DNA from: an uncultured Moraxella sp.
Lineage (GTDB): Bacteria > Pseudomonadota > Gammaproteobacteria > Pseudomonadales > Moraxellaceae
Assembly: GCA_937889485.1 (NCBI GenBank)
Contig: CALAPG010000301.1
Location: 1 to 6,718, forward strand
Length of the DNA stretch: 6,718 nucleotides
Direction: 5' to 3'
Shown here: positions 5,467-6,718 of the stretch, one piece after another
Position numbering within the stretch: position 1 is the stretch's first letter
How the letters are laid out: each line of letters opens with the position of its first letter
Notes under the pieces: model-generated
What the model saw: only the letters and a program-made list of their open reading frames with translations
Told to the model about the DNA's origin: nothing
Database searches by the model: none
Made by a program: the position numbers and the translations under genes

Positions 5467-6718
5467 TTGGACTGGTCTGATCTGCAACCCTTATTATTTG
5501 AGCTTGGGTTTATCACTCATGTGTTGGTGACGTTGGGTTTGGTGGTGCGAGTCATTCAGCAGCAGCGCCGCCAAAGCGTGGCGATTGCTTGGATTGCGGT
5601 GTTGTTTGCGCTACCTGTACTGGGGATTGTTGGTTATTTTTTGTTTGGTGAGATCAATATTGGGCATCGCTACCGAACGCGTAGTTTGATGGCACAGCAA
5701 TTGTTGCATGATTTTGCAAGTGCCCAGCAGATTGATTTTAATGAAGTTTCAGCTGATTTGGATGATGAAGCAAGCCAACTGAGTCGTTTGGCACTGCGAA
5801 AAACAGGCTTGGGTGTCTATGATCCTCATACCCTCACGTTGTTGAGTGGTGCTGAGTCAATTTTTGCCAGTTTATTGGCAGATATTGAGTCCGCTCGTAC
5901 GGTGATTTTTTTGGAGTTTTATATCATTGCACCGCAAGGGCGGGTTGTGGTGCTGCTAAAGGCGCTGATCGCTGCTGCCGCGCGCGGTGTGCAAATTCAT
6001 CTGTTGGCTGACAGCGTGGGCAGTCATGCTTTTTTTCGCAGTGATTGGGTGGCTACGCTTAAGCAGGCAAGGGTTCATGTGCACGAGTCTTTGCCTGTGG
6101 GGTTGTTTAAGACCATTGTCAAACGCATTGATATTCGCAATCACCGCAAGTTGGCAGTTTTTGATAACTGTTATGGGTATATTGGCAGTTTTAATTTGAT
6201 TGATCCCAATTTTTTTAAACAAAACGCGCAGGTCGGGCAATGGGTGGATGTCATGATGCGAGTGGAAAGTCATGATAAGGTTAATTCTGTCAAAGCCATG
6301 GCACTACTTGCGACCACGGATATTAGTGCCGAAACCAAGAATAATTTGTCCCACCTCAAAAAGCTGATTCATAAGTTTACCAAGGCTTGGTATATTGACG
6401 CTGCCGCACGCCCGCCACATCGTTATCCGCTGTTTCATAAATCACGAAGAACTGAGCAGCCCCCTACCGCTTTATCCAACATTGCTCATTTGCAACATGA
6501 TTATCATGCCTACCCTTCGATAAGTCAGGTTCCTGTTCAGCTCATCCCTTCGGCGCCAGAACTGACAGGGCATGTGATTTATGAAACCTTGGTGTGTGCA
6601 ATTTTTGCGGCAAAAAAACAAGTGGTGATGACCACGCCCTACTTTGTGCCCGATGATGCGCTATTGCTTGCTATAACAACTGCCGCCAAACAGATCGGAA
6701 GAGCGTCGTGTAGGGAAA
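5467..6718 (+). CDS. cls: Cardiolipin synthase (phospholipase D family), 3'-partial
   Basis: Cardiolipin synthase joins phosphatidylglycerol molecules (or PG and PE) into cardiolipin at the inner membrane. The start is TTG at 5467: an in-frame stop lies at 5458-5460, AAGGA (5453-5457) is 9 nt upstream, and no ATG fits. Residues ~9-30 and ~38-60 are two hydrophobic N-terminal helices with Arg-rich residues between, as in ClsA. The first catalytic HKD motif is complete in NHRKLAVFDNCYGYIGSFN, with His226, Lys228 and Asp233. The segment PVQLIPSAPE and the strand VVMTTPYFVPDDALLLAI lead towards the second motif, which lies beyond the end. About 408 codons are genomic; the family is usually about 480-510 aa. 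The final residues QIGRASCRE are encoded by adapter sequence and are not part of the protein. The family assignment is firm; whether it is the ClsA or ClsB/C type rests on the membrane helices. Confidence 0.92.
   Translation, partial: MDWSDLQPLLFELGFITHVLVTLGLVVRVIQQQRRQSVAIAWIAVLFALPVLGIVGYFLFGEINIGHRYRTRSLMAQQLLHDFASAQQIDFNEVSADLDDEASQLSRLALRKTGLGVYDPHTLTLLSGAESIFASLLADIESARTVIFLEFYIIAPQGRVVVLLKALIAAAARGVQIHLLADSVGSHAFFRSDWVATLKQARVHVHESLPVGLFKTIVKRIDIRNHRKLAVFDNCYGYIGSFNLIDPNFFKQNAQVGQWVDVMMRVESHDKVNSVKAMALLATTDISAETKNNLSHLKKLIHKFTKAWYIDAAARPPHRYPLFHKSRRTEQPPTALSNIAHLQHDYHAYPSISQVPVQLIPSAPELTGHVIYETLVCAIFAAKKQVVMTTPYFVPDDALLLAITTAAKQIGRASCRE
6692..6718. other. Illumina TruSeq adapter sequence (contaminant)
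   Basis: From 6692 to the end, all 27 bases match the standard Illumina TruSeq read-through adapter that begins AGATCGGAAGAGC and continues GTCGTGTAGGGAAA. Translated in the cls frame it gives IGRASCRE, a known contamination signature in protein databases. These bases are of library origin and should be trimmed. Confidence 0.96.

Noticed and set aside
5956..6273. 105-residue minus-strand frame opposite cls
   Set aside because: It lies opposite the conserved HKD motif of cls and has no recognisable domain.

Overview
The window looks like a whole short-read contig of about 45% G+C from a gammaproteobacterium. The best fit is Moraxellaceae (Moraxella osloensis or Psychrobacter type). This rests on the feel of the IspA, ThiD, acyl-CoA dehydrogenase and RDD proteins and on an adjacent tRNA-Ser(GCU)/tRNA-Arg(ACG) pair. 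It is inference, not a database match. Most of the window is ordinary chromosome: lipid, isoprenoid and thiamine metabolism genes plus two tRNAs. I found no defence, CRISPR or other clearly new system.

Layout: 1-149 is AT-rich and carries a promoter-like region with repeated TACGCC motifs. 150-~745 is the N-terminal and core-binding part of a phage-type tyrosine recombinase whose catalytic half is missing. It abuts, somewhere in 728-760, the middle of a large acyl-CoA dehydrogenase (to 1993) that has lost about its first third. Both genes break at the same place, so this is either a deletion scar or an assembly chimera. A strong terminator follows. Then come ispA (farnesyl diphosphate synthase, 2139-3032) and a convergent RDD-family membrane protein on the minus strand (3129-3728).

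The 3730-4440 interval is an RNA and control region. On the minus strand, tRNA-Ser(GCU) and then tRNA-Arg(ACG) are each preceded by their own promoter, and a good intrinsic terminator ends the unit before the RDD gene. On the plus strand a TATAAT box and a leader with a palindrome and a 12-nt tandem repeat lead into thiD (4553-5395). A cardiolipin synthase gene (cls) follows with a TTG start. It runs off the contig, before the second phospholipase D motif.

The last 27 bases (6692-6718) are not genomic: they are the Illumina TruSeq adapter, read through in the cls frame as QIGRASCRE. This shows that reads were not fully trimmed, and it lowers trust in the other suspicious join, at 728-760.
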